Positions 19,075 through 29,298 of a stretch of 64,000 nt of DNA are shown here, piece by piece. The notes below the pieces were generated by a model. That model was not told where the DNA came from. It saw only the letters and a program-made list of their open reading frames with translations, and did no database searches. The number at the start of each line of letters is the position of its first letter. Positions within the stretch are counted from its first letter, which is position 1. The stretch covers positions 1 through 64,000 of the forward strand of contig CAITWD010000010.1 of the NCBI GenBank assembly GCA_903896045.1, written 5' to 3'. Source of the DNA: an uncultured Actinomycetes bacterium (GTDB lineage: Bacteria > Actinomycetota > Thermoleophilia > Miltoncostaeales > Miltoncostaeaceae). A program made the position numbers and the translations under genes.

Positions 19075-20651
19075 CCGGCGCATTCACCGGAACATGGGTG
19101 CTCCTTGCCCATGCGCTGCGCATCGATCGCATGCGACTGACCTTTTGGGTCCTGGGCATCGCGGTCATGCCCATCACCACATATGCCACCTACGATCGCC
19201 TCTATCCCACAGTGACCGATCGCGTGGCGCTCGAGGGGGTTCTGGGCGCGAATCCCGCGTTCTCACTCATCATGGGACCACCGAACGCAATCTCAAGCGC
19301 CGGCGGGTTCACGGCCTGGCGCACCTTGTTATTCGTGACGATCTTTATCGGGGTGATGTGCATCCTCACCGTCGTCCGCCATACCCGCACCGATGAAGAA
19401 GCCGGCCGCACTGAGCTTTTGAGCGCCCAATGTGTGGGGCGCTATGCCTTCCTGACCGCCGCGCTCTCAACTGCAGCAATCGCCAGTGTGGCCACTGGCG
19501 CCGTTATCGCACTTGGGCTGATGCTGTTCGGATCCAGTGTGGCCGGGGCGCTCGCATCGGCAGTGGCGGTCACACTGGGCGGCTATGTCTTTGCGGGTGT
19601 TGCAGTCGTTGCCGCCCAAATGGTGAGCTTCGGCCGCACCGCGATCAGCATTTCTATTGGCATTCTCGGGTTGGACTATCTCGTGCGCGCATGGGGAGAC
19701 GCCGGGTCGATGCCCTGGATGACCTGGAGTGCCTCACTGGGGTGGACAGAGCACATCCAGGCCTATTCGCACCCAGTCTGGTGGACGCTGATTCTCCCGA
19801 CGACGGCGTGCGTTGTCCTCATTACTGCAGGCTGTGTCGTGCGCGCGCATCGCGATCTCGGCCGCGGAATCCTCGCCGCACATCATGGCCCCGCCACCGC
19901 TTCCCGGGCGCTTTCGGGAACCTTTGGGCTGTCGTGGCGTCTTCACCGTGCACGCGTGATGAGCTGGGTCTCAGGACTCACGATCTATGGACTCATCGTC
20001 GGATCGATTGTGACATCGATCAGCGCGCTGATCGCGCGGGCGCCGATCGGTGCACTCTTCAAAGGATCGGGCGTCAACCCCGATGAACTCTTTGTCGCAC
20101 AGGCGATCGGCCTGATGGGAATCGTGGCGTCGATCTACGGTATCCAAGCGATGCTGTGTGCGCGGACTGAAGAAACCGACGGGCGTGTGGAGCTCCTACT
20201 CTCGAATCCGCTCTCACGCACCCGATGGTTTGCAAGCCACCTCGTCATTGCGCTCATCGGATCGGCACTGGTGATCATCGGGGGCGGACTCGGTACGGGG
20301 GTCTCGGCGCAGATTGCCGGCGCGCATGTGACGGTCCAAGGAACCGTTGGGGCCGCCTGCCTGCAAATCCCCGCGATCTGGACCCTCATCGGGGTAACCG
20401 CGCTTCTGGTCGGCGTCGTCCCTCGCGCCAGTATCCTGGGGTGGGCGCTTGTGACGGCGAGCTTCATGGTGAGCTTTTTTGGCCCCCTTCTGCAACTGCC
20501 GCGTCTGGTGATCGACCTGTCGGTGTTCACGCATGTTCCGCGGATGCCCGGTGGCACCGTGACCGCCGCCCCGCTGATCATCATGAGCGTCATTGCGCTT
20601 GTGGCAATCGGCGTTGGCATTGTGGGAATCAGGCGTCGCGCGTTGAGCTGA
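19071..20651 (+). CDS. ABC exporter permease (TetB-like, 12 TM)
   Basis: ATGA overlap with ATPase; multi-TM ORF with DEEAGRTELLSAQCVGR and TDGRVELLLSNPLSR repeats. Confidence 0.85.
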   Translation: MTGAFTGTWVLLAHALRIDRMRLTFWVLGIAVMPITTYATYDRLYPTVTDRVALEGVLGANPAFSLIMGPPNAISSAGGFTAWRTLLFVTIFIGVMCILTVVRHTRTDEEAGRTELLSAQCVGRYAFLTAALSTAAIASVATGAVIALGLMLFGSSVAGALASAVAVTLGGYVFAGVAVVAAQMVSFGRTAISISIGILGLDYLVRAWGDAGSMPWMTWSASLGWTEHIQAYSHPVWWTLILPTTACVVLITAGCVVRAHRDLGRGILAAHHGPATASRALSGTFGLSWRLHRARVMSWVSGLTIYGLIVGSIVTSISALIARAPIGALFKGSGVNPDELFVAQAIGLMGIVASIYGIQAMLCARTEETDGRVELLLSNPLSRTRWFASHLVIALIGSALVIIGGGLGTGVSAQIAGAHVTVQGTVGAACLQIPAIWTLIGVTALLVGVVPRASILGWALVTASFMVSFFGPLLQLPRLVIDLSVFTHVPRMPGGTVTAAPLIIMSVIALVAIGVGIVGIRRRALS

Positions 20652-20729
20652 GGGGTTTAGGATTGCGTTGACCGTACGGCCCGATACTGCGCACGGTTGC
20701 CTCGACGATCGAAACCCATCCTTTCGCAG

Positions 20730-21596
20730 ATGACTCCACAACTCCCCCCTGGCTACACACTTGGGCCAATGCACGTCGACGAGGTCTCAACCCTCTGGGA
20801 GTGGGCCCGTGATGAGGGCTGGAATCCCGGTGTGCACGACCTCTCACTGGTGTGGGAGCTCCAACCCGAGGCATTTCTCGCGCTGCGGGATGCGACGGGG
20901 CTTGCCGGTGGGGGCACCATCTTTTCCTACGGGACGACGTTTGGATTCATGGGGCTCTTTATCGTGCGCAAGGAACTCCGGCAGCAGGGTCTCGGCGCTG
21001 CGCTGTGGCACGCGCGTCGCGATACCCTCGCGGCGCGACTTGATCCCGGAGCAACGATCGGCATGGATGGAGTCACCGCAATGACCGCCTTCTATGCCCG
21101 CGGGGGATTCTCATCGCAGTATCAAAGCCTGCGCTTTGCAGGGCGGGCGACGGGCCGACGAGACCCTGCGCTCGTCGATCTCAATGCCGTGGGGCTCGAT
21201 GCACTCATCGACTTCGATCGTGCATATGTCGCCGCCGACCGCAGCGCATTTCTTACCCAGTGGCTCACACAGCCAGGCGTCCAGATTGCAGTCGCGACCG
21301 ACACCGCTGGCGTGACCGGGTTTGGGGCAATTCGCCCGTGCCACGAGGGCGTCAAGATCGGCCCATTGCATGCACACACCTCAGACGTCGCCGAACGCAT
21401 ACTCGATCAACTCCTGGCGCAAGCGGATGGCGAGCAGGTGCAAATCGATATCCCCGCACCGAATCGCGCGGGCTGTGCGCGTGTGCGCGCACGCGGTCTT
21501 ATCGACACCTTTGGATGTACGCGGATGTATCGGGGGCCAGTACCCCAACTCCCGCTCGCGCAAATCTTTGGTGTGACCTCGTTCGAATTCGGCTAG
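20730..21596 (+). CDS. GNAT N-acetyltransferase with C-terminal Acetyltransf_18-like domain
   Basis: LFIVRKELRQQGLGAALWHARRD (motif A), GGFSSQYQSLRFAG. Confidence 0.8.
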   Translation: MTPQLPPGYTLGPMHVDEVSTLWEWARDEGWNPGVHDLSLVWELQPEAFLALRDATGLAGGGTIFSYGTTFGFMGLFIVRKELRQQGLGAALWHARRDTLAARLDPGATIGMDGVTAMTAFYARGGFSSQYQSLRFAGRATGRRDPALVDLNAVGLDALIDFDRAYVAADRSAFLTQWLTQPGVQIAVATDTAGVTGFGAIRPCHEGVKIGPLHAHTSDVAERILDQLLAQADGEQVQIDIPAPNRAGCARVRARGLIDTFGCTRMYRGPVPQLPLAQIFGVTSFEFG

Positions 21597-22006
21597 TTGC
21601 GGTGATCGACACGGCGTGATCCGCGCGGTCCACCAAACAGGCGTTCAATCATGCGCCGGGCAATCAAAATATTGGCCAAGAACATTCCCAGCCACACGAT
21701 GATGGTGGCCAAGATCAATGTGCCGAATCCATGAATTGCAATACCGACGCCACTCAATGCGTCGCAAATGATCAGCGCGACAAAGGTGCCAATCAGCCCC
21801 GCAAAACTCGCCAATACCATCGCATGACGGCGCACCACCGACTCTGCAAGGGCGCGGGTGACCACCAGAATCACCGCGAAGACGATGACCGCAAACGGGA
21901 AGCTCACAAACCCCAATGAGAAATCGGGGTGCAGCAAGAGCGCAGCAACAAGGAGCGCAATTGCACTCGAGACCAGTGAGACCAGCAGTGTCATCAGTAT
22001 GCGCAT
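21593..22006 (-). CDS. Four-TM holin-superfamily-IV-like membrane protein
   Basis: Four hydrophobic segments; general resemblance to actinobacterial phage_holin_4-like proteins. Confidence 0.5.
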   Translation of the reverse strand: MRILMTLLVSLVSSAIALLVAALLLHPDFSLGFVSFPFAVIVFAVILVVTRALAESVVRRHAMVLASFAGLIGTFVALIICDALSGVGIAIHGFGTLILATIIVWLGMFLANILIARRMIERLFGGPRGSRRVDHRN

Positions 22007-22084
22007 ATCCAGCCCTTTCTCGCCCTCAGGGATGTCGACATCGATGAGTTCATCGGTGCTGCACTCGACGCCCGCAGGCAGTGA

Positions 22085-22540
22085 TTATTCATTCGAGCTC
22101 TCGTTGCGCAGTGCACGGACCTCATCGGTCAGGGCGGTGATCTGTGCATTCAAGTTCGCGATCTCCACAAAGACATCCTTGTCTCCTTCGCGATTACGGC
22201 GCGCGCGCTCAATAAAGATGTTGGTGACCGCGGCACTTGTGACCGTCAAAAAGGCGATACCGGTCACCATCACGGCAACGGCAATGATGCGCCCCACGGC
22301 AGTGGTTGGGACCAAGTCGCCGTATCCAACGGTCGTCACCGTCTGGATTGACCACCACATCCCTTGGCTCACGCTATGAAAATCACGCTGGTCAAGCCAG
22401 CGAATCGCGAGCCCGCCGGCAATGGTCAATGTTGCCGTCGTGACGCTTAAGACCAACCACGCGGTCTTAAAGGGCTCATCGGTAAACCGATCTGACCACC
22501 GACGCAGGGTGCGGTGGTGCACGTGTGTGTTGTTAGACAT
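22085..22540 (-). CDS. Potassium channel (2-TM, TVGYGD filter)
   Basis: WWSIQTVTTVGYGDLVPTTAVGRIIAV. Confidence 0.9.
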   Translation of the reverse strand: MSNNTHVHHRTLRRWSDRFTDEPFKTAWLVLSVTTATLTIAGGLAIRWLDQRDFHSVSQGMWWSIQTVTTVGYGDLVPTTAVGRIIAVAVMVTGIAFLTVTSAAVTNIFIERARRNREGDKDVFVEIANLNAQITALTDEVRALRNESSNE

Positions 22541-24038
22541 CGATCCCCGGATGTAGAGGAATTGCCACATTATCGACCCGCGCCTCATCGGAGCGGATCA
22601 GCACTGCAAGAAGTCCGGCGCCAATCACCATCAGGGCCCCAGACGCCCAAAATGCTGCACGGTACCCCGCGACCTGGGCACTTGCCTGATCGATTGCTCC
22701 CGGAAGATGCCCAAGACCGGAGATGTACCCGCTCGCCTGGGAGGCGGCAAGGGTGGACAAGATCGCCAACCCCAATGATCCACCGACCTGCTGGGAGGCG
22801 TTCAAGAGCCCCGATGCCAGCCCGGCGTCCTCGGTGTTGGAACCATAGGTCGCAAGCATTGTGAGCGGCATGAAGGTCAACCCCAAGCCAAGGCCCATCA
22901 CGATCAATCCCGGCAAGACCTCGGTCACGTAGCTTCCATGTACCGAGATCATGGTCATGAGCCCAAGACCGACGGCGGCGATCACCATGCCCGCGATTGC
23001 GGTCATCTTTATGCCGAGCGGACCGACAAGGCGCTGTGCGGCATTGGCCGAAATGATGATTGCCGCCATCAACGGTAAGAAACTCATGCCCGCACGCAAG
23101 GGGCTAAACCCGAGAATCTCTTGGACATACAAGGATGCAAAGAAAAAGACGGAAAACATTCCGCCGGCAACAATCAACATGGTGATATCTGCGGCACGCA
23201 ATGGCCTGATGCGGAAAATGCTCAAACGCACCAGTGGGTGCGCAACCCGACGCTCAATTCCCACGAAGACGATCAGTACGACCACGGCGGTCGCCAACAA
23301 CCCGATCGTACGTGTCGCAAACCATCCATATTGATTTGCGCCCACAATCCCATAGACCAACATCATCAACCCAAGTGTTGCCGTAATCGCGCCGCCGACA
23401 TCAAACCCATGGGCAGATTCTTCGGCCTCTGAGCGCATCGCGGGCAGCAACCGCCAGGCCAAAATAATGACCACGATGCCCACAGGGATGTTGACAAAAA
23501 AGTTCCATCGCCACGAGAGATATTCGGTGAGCGCACCACCGACGATGAGCCCAATCGATGCCCCACCAATCGCGATCGCCGCCCACACGGCAAGTGCCTT
23601 GGCGCGCTGACGCCCGTCGGTAAAAGTTGTTGTCACGATCGAAAGTGCCGCCGGAGAAATGAACGCTGCAGCAAATCCCTGTAACGCACGAAACGCGATC
23701 AGCATGCCGGGTGAGGTGCCAATTCCATTTGCCAGCGAGGCAATCGTGAATAACGCGACGCCGAGCAAAAAGAGACGTTTGCGCCCGAAAAGGTCTCCGG
23801 CCCGACCGCCAAGCAACAAAAAACCACCCAAAACGAGGGTGTACGCGTTGACGACCCACAGCAGATTATCGGGGCTGAAATGCAGGTCGCGCTGAATCGA
23901 TGGCAGTGCCACATTCACGATCGTCGAATCCAAAATCACCATGAACTGCGCCATACACACCAACACCAACACCACCCAGGGATTGGTGGTCCGAACTCTG
24001 GGCGCCGTGTCGGTGATCGCGGCAATCGCCTCGGACAA
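22533..24038 (-). CDS. MFS transporter, DHA2 (EmrB/QacA) family
   Basis: LDSTIVNVALPSIQRDL motif, 14-TM pattern, GRAGDLFGRKRLF. Confidence 0.92.
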   Translation of the reverse strand: MSEAIAAITDTAPRVRTTNPWVVLVLVCMAQFMVILDSTIVNVALPSIQRDLHFSPDNLLWVVNAYTLVLGGFLLLGGRAGDLFGRKRLFLLGVALFTIASLANGIGTSPGMLIAFRALQGFAAAFISPAALSIVTTTFTDGRQRAKALAVWAAIAIGGASIGLIVGGALTEYLSWRWNFFVNIPVGIVVIILAWRLLPAMRSEAEESAHGFDVGGAITATLGLMMLVYGIVGANQYGWFATRTIGLLATAVVVLIVFVGIERRVAHPLVRLSIFRIRPLRAADITMLIVAGGMFSVFFFASLYVQEILGFSPLRAGMSFLPLMAAIIISANAAQRLVGPLGIKMTAIAGMVIAAVGLGLMTMISVHGSYVTEVLPGLIVMGLGLGLTFMPLTMLATYGSNTEDAGLASGLLNASQQVGGSLGLAILSTLAASQASGYISGLGHLPGAIDQASAQVAGYRAAFWASGALMVIGAGLLAVLIRSDEARVDNVAIPLHPGIDV

Positions 24039-24100
24039 AGTGTGCTCGCAGTCTCATGACAATCGGCCGCGTGCATGCGGCAGGCTCATGCATGAATTGT

Positions 24101-24243
24101 TAGTCGCGAGGTGCGGTTCCCCTGCTCACCCGAAAAGGGGGCCAAGCCTGGCAGAGAGATGTCACCCACTGCCTGGGGGCTATGTCATCCGTGACGCATC
24201 CCCAGGCAGCCGGTGGAACAGGAGATCCCATGATTGATCTCCC
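24101..24243. promoter_or_regulatory. Structured intergenic leader candidate (multiple inverted repeats; class unknown)
   Basis: GGCAG(24150)/CTGCC(24169); CTGCCTGGGG(24169-24178)/CCCCAGGCAG(24200-24209); GGAGATC(24221-24227)/GATCTCC(24236-24242) with AGGAG in the stem and ATG(24230) in the loop. Confidence 0.45.
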
Positions 24244-24324
24244 CATCTATGTCGGCAGGGGACGCAAGTACTTAAGCGTTGCGGCACATTTGGCTACACC
24301 CCACCATAGGTGCCAATCAATTCA

Positions 24325-24897
24325 TTACGGCGTAAGCAGACGTGCAAGCGCCTGATCGGCACCCGATTCACCGCGCTCGTGTGCGCGCAGATATGCCTCT
24401 CGGGCGCCCGCATGATCGCCTCGAGCTTCACGTATCAACCCAAGGTTAAATGCACCACTTCCATGCCCACGCGCATCGGCGCGGGTGAATGCGGCTTCTG
24501 CTGCCACGGCATCATCGCGTTCATGCAACATCACCCCAAGGTTGGCTGCAGCGCCCCCGTGGCCGAGTTGATCGCCCAGCGCATAGGCGGCCTCAGCGCC
24601 GTCAATGTCACCGCGCTGCTCGCACAAGAGGCCGAGATGAAACGCACCGTTCCCGTCGCCCCGCTCGGCACCTCGGGCATAGGCAATCTCTGCCGCAGCG
24701 ACATCACGATGCTCATGAAATGCAAGAAGTCCCAAATGGGTTGCCGCCCCGGGATGCCCAAGGGCGTCTGCCTCTTGCCACGCGCGCCCGGCACCATCGT
24801 AATCTGCATCCTGATAGAGCAGGATCAGGCCACGCTGAAAGGCGTCTTCGCCGGGATGGCGATCGGTGTCATGCGCATGTGTGCCGTCGCTGGTCAC
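24325..24897 (-). CDS. Sel1/TPR-like repeat protein
   Basis: Repeated GHPGAATHLGLLAFHEHRDVAAAEIAYARGAERGDGNGAFHLGLL... units. Confidence 0.75.
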   Translation of the reverse strand: MTSDGTHAHDTDRHPGEDAFQRGLILLYQDADYDGAGRAWQEADALGHPGAATHLGLLAFHEHRDVAAAEIAYARGAERGDGNGAFHLGLLCEQRGDIDGAEAAYALGDQLGHGGAAANLGVMLHERDDAVAAEAAFTRADARGHGSGAFNLGLIREARGDHAGAREAYLRAHERGESGADQALARLLTP

Positions 24898-25072
24898 GAG
24901 CTACCTCTGGGGTCGAGAGCGGACGATCGAGACCATACCGCGCACGTGGCAGCCCATGGGCGCGACTGCGACCACGCGACTTCACTCATTTGGGTCAGTG
25001 ACATACGAGATGTTGCACGCCATGACCCCTTTGGGCTCGCGAACATCTTGCGGCCCGCGTATCGTTGAGGGT

Positions 25073-26326
25073 ATGAACAATCGGATCCTTCACCTCACTC
25101 AGGTGACCAAGGTTCCCCTTCTCGACCGCGCCGGAGAACGGATGGGTCGGGTTGCTGACCTGCTCGTGCAAATCTCTGATGGCGGCTATGCGCCAGTGAT
25201 CGGGATTACGGCGCATATCAGCGGGCGTGATGTGTTTTTGCCGGCAGAACAGATTGCATCTCTGGAACCAGGACGGATCCGCCTCTCGCGAGAACGTCTG
25301 GATATGCGACGTTTTGAACGGCGTCCAGGTGAAGTACTGCTGCGCACCGACGTGCTCGGGCGGCGGCTGATTAATCTCACCGGTGTGCGGATTGTGCGCG
25401 CAAATGAAATCGAACTCGCCAAGATGGGCGATGTCTGGTGTGTCGTGGGGATCGACGTGTCCGTCGGCGCGCTCCTGCGACGACTCCTCCCCCGCTCGAA
25501 TCGTCAACCTCCGAGTCGCCCGTTCTTGGATTGGACCAGTGTGCGCCCGTTTTTGCGCCACGTGCCCGGTGCCGACCAAGGGCTCACCGGTGCAGAGCTG
25601 CGGCGGTTGCACCCAGCCCAAATCGCAGATCTCGTCGAAGCGGCATCACACGATGAGGGCCAAGAGATCATTGACGCAGTGCGTCATGACCGGGAACTCG
25701 AGGCCGATGTCTTTGAGGAAATGGATGTCGAGCACCAGACCGAATTCCTGGAAAAGCGCACCGATGAGGACACGGCAAACCTGATTGCCCGCATGGCGCC
25801 CGATGATGCCGCGGACCTGATCATGGAACTCGAACAAGACCGCCGTGTGCCGATCTTGGAACTCTTGCCGGTCACCCAACAGCGCAAGGTGCGCACGCTG
25901 CTCGGCTTTAACCAAGCCACCGCCGGTGGATTGATGGGTGTCGATTTCCTCTGCCTCGACTCCCGCACCGCGGTTGGTTCAGCAATTTCTGCAGTACGTG
26001 ATTCCGATCTTGCCCCAGAGGCGCTCCACACCATCTACACCCATGATCCAGATGGTCGTCTCAACGGCGCAGTGCGCCTCGTGCGCGTCCTGCGTCACGG
26101 GGAAGACACACTGCTTGAAGAGATCATCGATACCGCAACACCACATCTGGAAAGCGACCGCGAACTCGCGGATGTCGCAATCATGATGTCGGACTTCAAC
26201 CTCACGGTGGCACCAGTCGTCGACCACGATGATCGGATGATCGGAGTGGTCACGGTTGATGACCTGCTTGAAACACTTATCCCGGATGAGTGGAAACGTC
26301 GTGCCGATGCACTGCGAGAGGGTTGA
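25073..26326 (+). CDS. PRC-barrel / MgtE intracellular N-domain / CBS protein without channel domain
   Basis: PRC-like start; LRRLHPAQIADLVEAASHDEGQEI; EEMDVEHQTEFLEKRTDEDTANLIARMAPDDAADLI; CBS pair; no TM segments. Confidence 0.85.
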   Translation: MNNRILHLTQVTKVPLLDRAGERMGRVADLLVQISDGGYAPVIGITAHISGRDVFLPAEQIASLEPGRIRLSRERLDMRRFERRPGEVLLRTDVLGRRLINLTGVRIVRANEIELAKMGDVWCVVGIDVSVGALLRRLLPRSNRQPPSRPFLDWTSVRPFLRHVPGADQGLTGAELRRLHPAQIADLVEAASHDEGQEIIDAVRHDRELEADVFEEMDVEHQTEFLEKRTDEDTANLIARMAPDDAADLIMELEQDRRVPILELLPVTQQRKVRTLLGFNQATAGGLMGVDFLCLDSRTAVGSAISAVRDSDLAPEALHTIYTHDPDGRLNGAVRLVRVLRHGEDTLLEEIIDTATPHLESDRELADVAIMMSDFNLTVAPVVDHDDRMIGVVTVDDLLETLIPDEWKRRADALREG

Positions 26327-26560
26327 CCCGGGCTTTCTGGGTGGTACCGTCTGCGTGCGCGTACAACCCGTACGCCCCATCGAACCTGGCAACGAAGTGA
26401 CGGATACCGACACACCTCATAGTACCGAGCGTCCGCGCGTCGCCGGAATGTCGGAGGTTGGCCTGAGCATGTAGCTCTCGCGTCAACCCCCGCCGGACCA
26501 TGCGGCACGTGTGGACGATCACCATTCGTGTTTGTGTGCAGTTTTCCCGGGAGGTCCGCG

Positions 26561-28204
26561 ATGAGCGAGCAGTCTCAGCGTGCACCAGACGGCGCGCCCG
26601 TCACGACTGCCCCTGTCTTGGATTCGGCACACATCGGCGACATCAAAGGCGCCTTTGGCACGATCGGCCAACACGAACTTGGGCGCAGCGGGCTGCGGGG
26701 TCGACTGCTGGCAATGCTGGCAATCCTGGGTCCAGGCATCATCGTCATGGTGGGCGACAATGACGCCGGTGGGGTTGCCACCTACTCACAAGCCGGCCAG
26801 AACTACGGCACCAGCCTGCTCTGGGTCCTGGTACTTCTTATTCCGGTACTGATCGTCAACCAAGAGATGGTGATCCGCCTGGGTGCGGTCACCGGTGTCG
26901 GCCACGGCAAATTGATTTTCGAGCGGTTCGGCAAATTCTGGGGCGCCTTCTCGGTCATCGATCTCTTTGCATTGAATTTCCTCACGATCGTGACCGAATT
27001 TATCGGTGTCGACCTCGCGCTCGGCTATTTCGGGGTGAGTAAATATCTCTCCGTGCCGTTGGCCGCGTTGCTACTTGTCGCGGTGACCGCCAGTGGCAGC
27101 TTTCGCCGCTGGGAGCGATTCATGTTCGTCTTTGTCGCGGCGAATCTCTTGGTGATTCCCCTGGCATTCTTGCGGCACCCAGCGGTCCACACGATCGCCC
27201 ATGACACCGTTGTGCCCCACATCACCCATGGGGCCAGCTCCACCTCGGTGCTCTTGATCATCGCCATCGTCGGTACGACCGTTGCGCCGTGGCAACTGTT
27301 TTTTCAACAGTCCAACATCATCGACAAGCGCATCACGACCCGTTGGATTAATTACGAGCGCGTCGACACAGTGCTCGGATCACTGATTACGGTGGTCGGA
27401 GCGGGTGCACTCGTTGCCATTTGTGCAGCGGCATTTGCCGGCACGGGGTTGGCGGGCCATTTCACCGACGCCGGGGGAGTGGCCGCAGGACTCAGGGCGC
27501 ATGTCGGGAGTGGTGCTGGCGCGATGTACGCCATCATTTTGTTCAACGCATCGCTGATTGGCGCAGGCGCGGTGACCCTCGCCACCTCATATGCGGTCGG
27601 CGACACATTCGGGATCCGCCACTCACTCCACCGTGGCTTCCGCGACGCAAAAGGCTTCTATGCATCCTTTGGTGCGCTGGTGGCGCTTGCTGCCGGCATC
27701 GTGCTGATCCCGCAGGCGCCGCTGGGTGTGATCACGACCGCCGTGCAGGCACTCGCCGGCGTCCTGCTGCCAAGCGCAAGCGTCTTTTTGTTGGTGCTCT
27801 GCAACGACAAGGAAGTCCTTGGGCCCTGGGTCAACCGTGTGTGGCTCAATGTCGTCGCCATGATGATTCTTGGGGTCCTCTTGATGCTCTCAGGGGTCCT
27901 GATCGTGACGACGCTCTTTCCGTCCATCAACGTCATTCATCTCACGATCGCCCTGGCAATCCTTCTGGCTATCGGCTTGGTGGGCTTTGGGGCGGCGGCG
28001 ATGTACAGCGCCCGCACACCCACCACCGATATCCCATCGACACCCCAACCACCTCGCGAGTCCTGGACGATGCCCCAGATCGCTTTGCTGCATCGCCCAA
28101 AGCTTTCGGCACCGGTACGCGCAGCGATGTGGGTCTTGCGCTCCTACCTCGTCGTCGCCGTCGTCCTGCTCATCGTGAAAGCTGTTGAGCTCGGCACAAA
28201 GTAG
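26561..28204 (+). CDS. mntH: NRAMP-family divalent metal transporter
   Basis: GPGIIVMVGDNDAGGVATYSQAGQNYGTSLLWVL; 11-12 TM; ATG preceded by GGGAGG. Confidence 0.85.
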   Translation: MSEQSQRAPDGAPVTTAPVLDSAHIGDIKGAFGTIGQHELGRSGLRGRLLAMLAILGPGIIVMVGDNDAGGVATYSQAGQNYGTSLLWVLVLLIPVLIVNQEMVIRLGAVTGVGHGKLIFERFGKFWGAFSVIDLFALNFLTIVTEFIGVDLALGYFGVSKYLSVPLAALLLVAVTASGSFRRWERFMFVFVAANLLVIPLAFLRHPAVHTIAHDTVVPHITHGASSTSVLLIIAIVGTTVAPWQLFFQQSNIIDKRITTRWINYERVDTVLGSLITVVGAGALVAICAAAFAGTGLAGHFTDAGGVAAGLRAHVGSGAGAMYAIILFNASLIGAGAVTLATSYAVGDTFGIRHSLHRGFRDAKGFYASFGALVALAAGIVLIPQAPLGVITTAVQALAGVLLPSASVFLLVLCNDKEVLGPWVNRVWLNVVAMMILGVLLMLSGVLIVTTLFPSINVIHLTIALAILLAIGLVGFGAAAMYSARTPTTDIPSTPQPPRESWTMPQIALLHRPKLSAPVRAAMWVLRSYLVVAVVLLIVKAVELGTK

Positions 28205-28312
28205 AGGGCATCGTGGCCGCGGGACCCGGACACACCACGATATTGTCATCACTATGAGCTTTCGTCTGCGTGCACGTACCCCATCTGCGCCTCGCATGCG
28301 CACTCATTATCG

Positions 28313-29206
28313 ATGAGCGACTACGAGGATCTCGCCACGCGCATCAGCGACCGGTTACGGATTCCGGCAGGGCACCAGGTCCACCTCTCACATGATTGGC
28401 CTGCCAACGAGACCTTTGGGCTAATCACCAAAGAGAACTCGCACGACCGCCTTGCCGAAGGGGTCGAACGACTCCGCGAGTACCAACAACGCCTTGCGGC
28501 TCAAGAGCGCTATGCCGTGGTATTGATGCTGCAAGGCATCGATGCCTCAGGCAAAGATGGCACCATCCGTCATGTCATGAGTGGGGTCAATCCTCAAGGG
28601 GTTGAGGTGCACGCCTTCAAGGTCCCCTCCGAGGAAGAGCGCCAACACGATTACCTCTGGCGATATCACCAACGGCTCCCGGCACGCGGGCGGATTGGGA
28701 TTTTCAATCGCTCGCATTATGAATCAGTGCTCGTCGAACGCGTGCATGCCGATCAGCTGCCCCAGACACACCTTCCCAAAATCGCCCCCGATCACCGATT
28801 GTGGGAGCGCCGCTACCGCGAAATAAATAATTGGGAGGAGTACCTACACCACAATGGCATCGTGGTCGTGAAGGTGCTCTTGCATATCTCCCGCGACGAG
28901 CAACGCGAACGCCTGCTCGCGAGAATCGATGATCCGCGTCGCAATTGGAAATTCGCAGAAAGCGACTTGAATGAACGCCGCTATTGGAGCGAGTACCAAC
29001 GCGCCTTTTCCGAGATGCTCAGTCACACCAGCACGACAACGGCCCCCTGGTATGTCGTACCGGCCGACCATAAGTGGTTTGCGCGGGCGGCCACCGCGAG
29101 CATTTTGATCACCGCCCTTGCGCATGTCGACCCTGAGTACCCGACGCTCTCCGATGATGGCCTCGCGCAGATGCGCGCTGCGCGCGATGAGCTCACGACC
29201 GGATAG
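28313..29206 (+). CDS. Polyphosphate kinase 2 family protein
   Basis: LMLQGIDASGKDGTIRHVMSGVNPQGVEVHAFK..., GRIGIFNRSHYESVLVERVH. Confidence 0.93.
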   Translation: MSDYEDLATRISDRLRIPAGHQVHLSHDWPANETFGLITKENSHDRLAEGVERLREYQQRLAAQERYAVVLMLQGIDASGKDGTIRHVMSGVNPQGVEVHAFKVPSEEERQHDYLWRYHQRLPARGRIGIFNRSHYESVLVERVHADQLPQTHLPKIAPDHRLWERRYREINNWEEYLHHNGIVVVKVLLHISRDEQRERLLARIDDPRRNWKFAESDLNERRYWSEYQRAFSEMLSHTSTTTAPWYVVPADHKWFARAATASILITALAHVDPEYPTLSDDGLAQMRAARDELTTG

Positions 29207-29298
29207 CTCCTCAACGTGTACATGTCACAAGGACATCGGCGCGCGACGTCGCAGACATCTCAACAACACCCACACACCCCCACAAAGGAGCCCACGGC

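Noticed and set aside
24101-24243. Lysine, cobalamin, SAM-IV, ydaO or M-box riboswitch at the structured leader
   Set aside because: Partial resemblance (for example GAGGTGCG) but the full conserved cores are absent; kept only as an unclassified structured region.
26327-26560. Possible M-box or Mn (yybP-ykoY) riboswitch upstream of NRAMP
   Set aside because: I looked for the conserved M-box (GGUGAGGCUCC, GACGCCAAUGGGUCAACAG) and Mn-riboswitch cores and found none; only a small hairpin is present.
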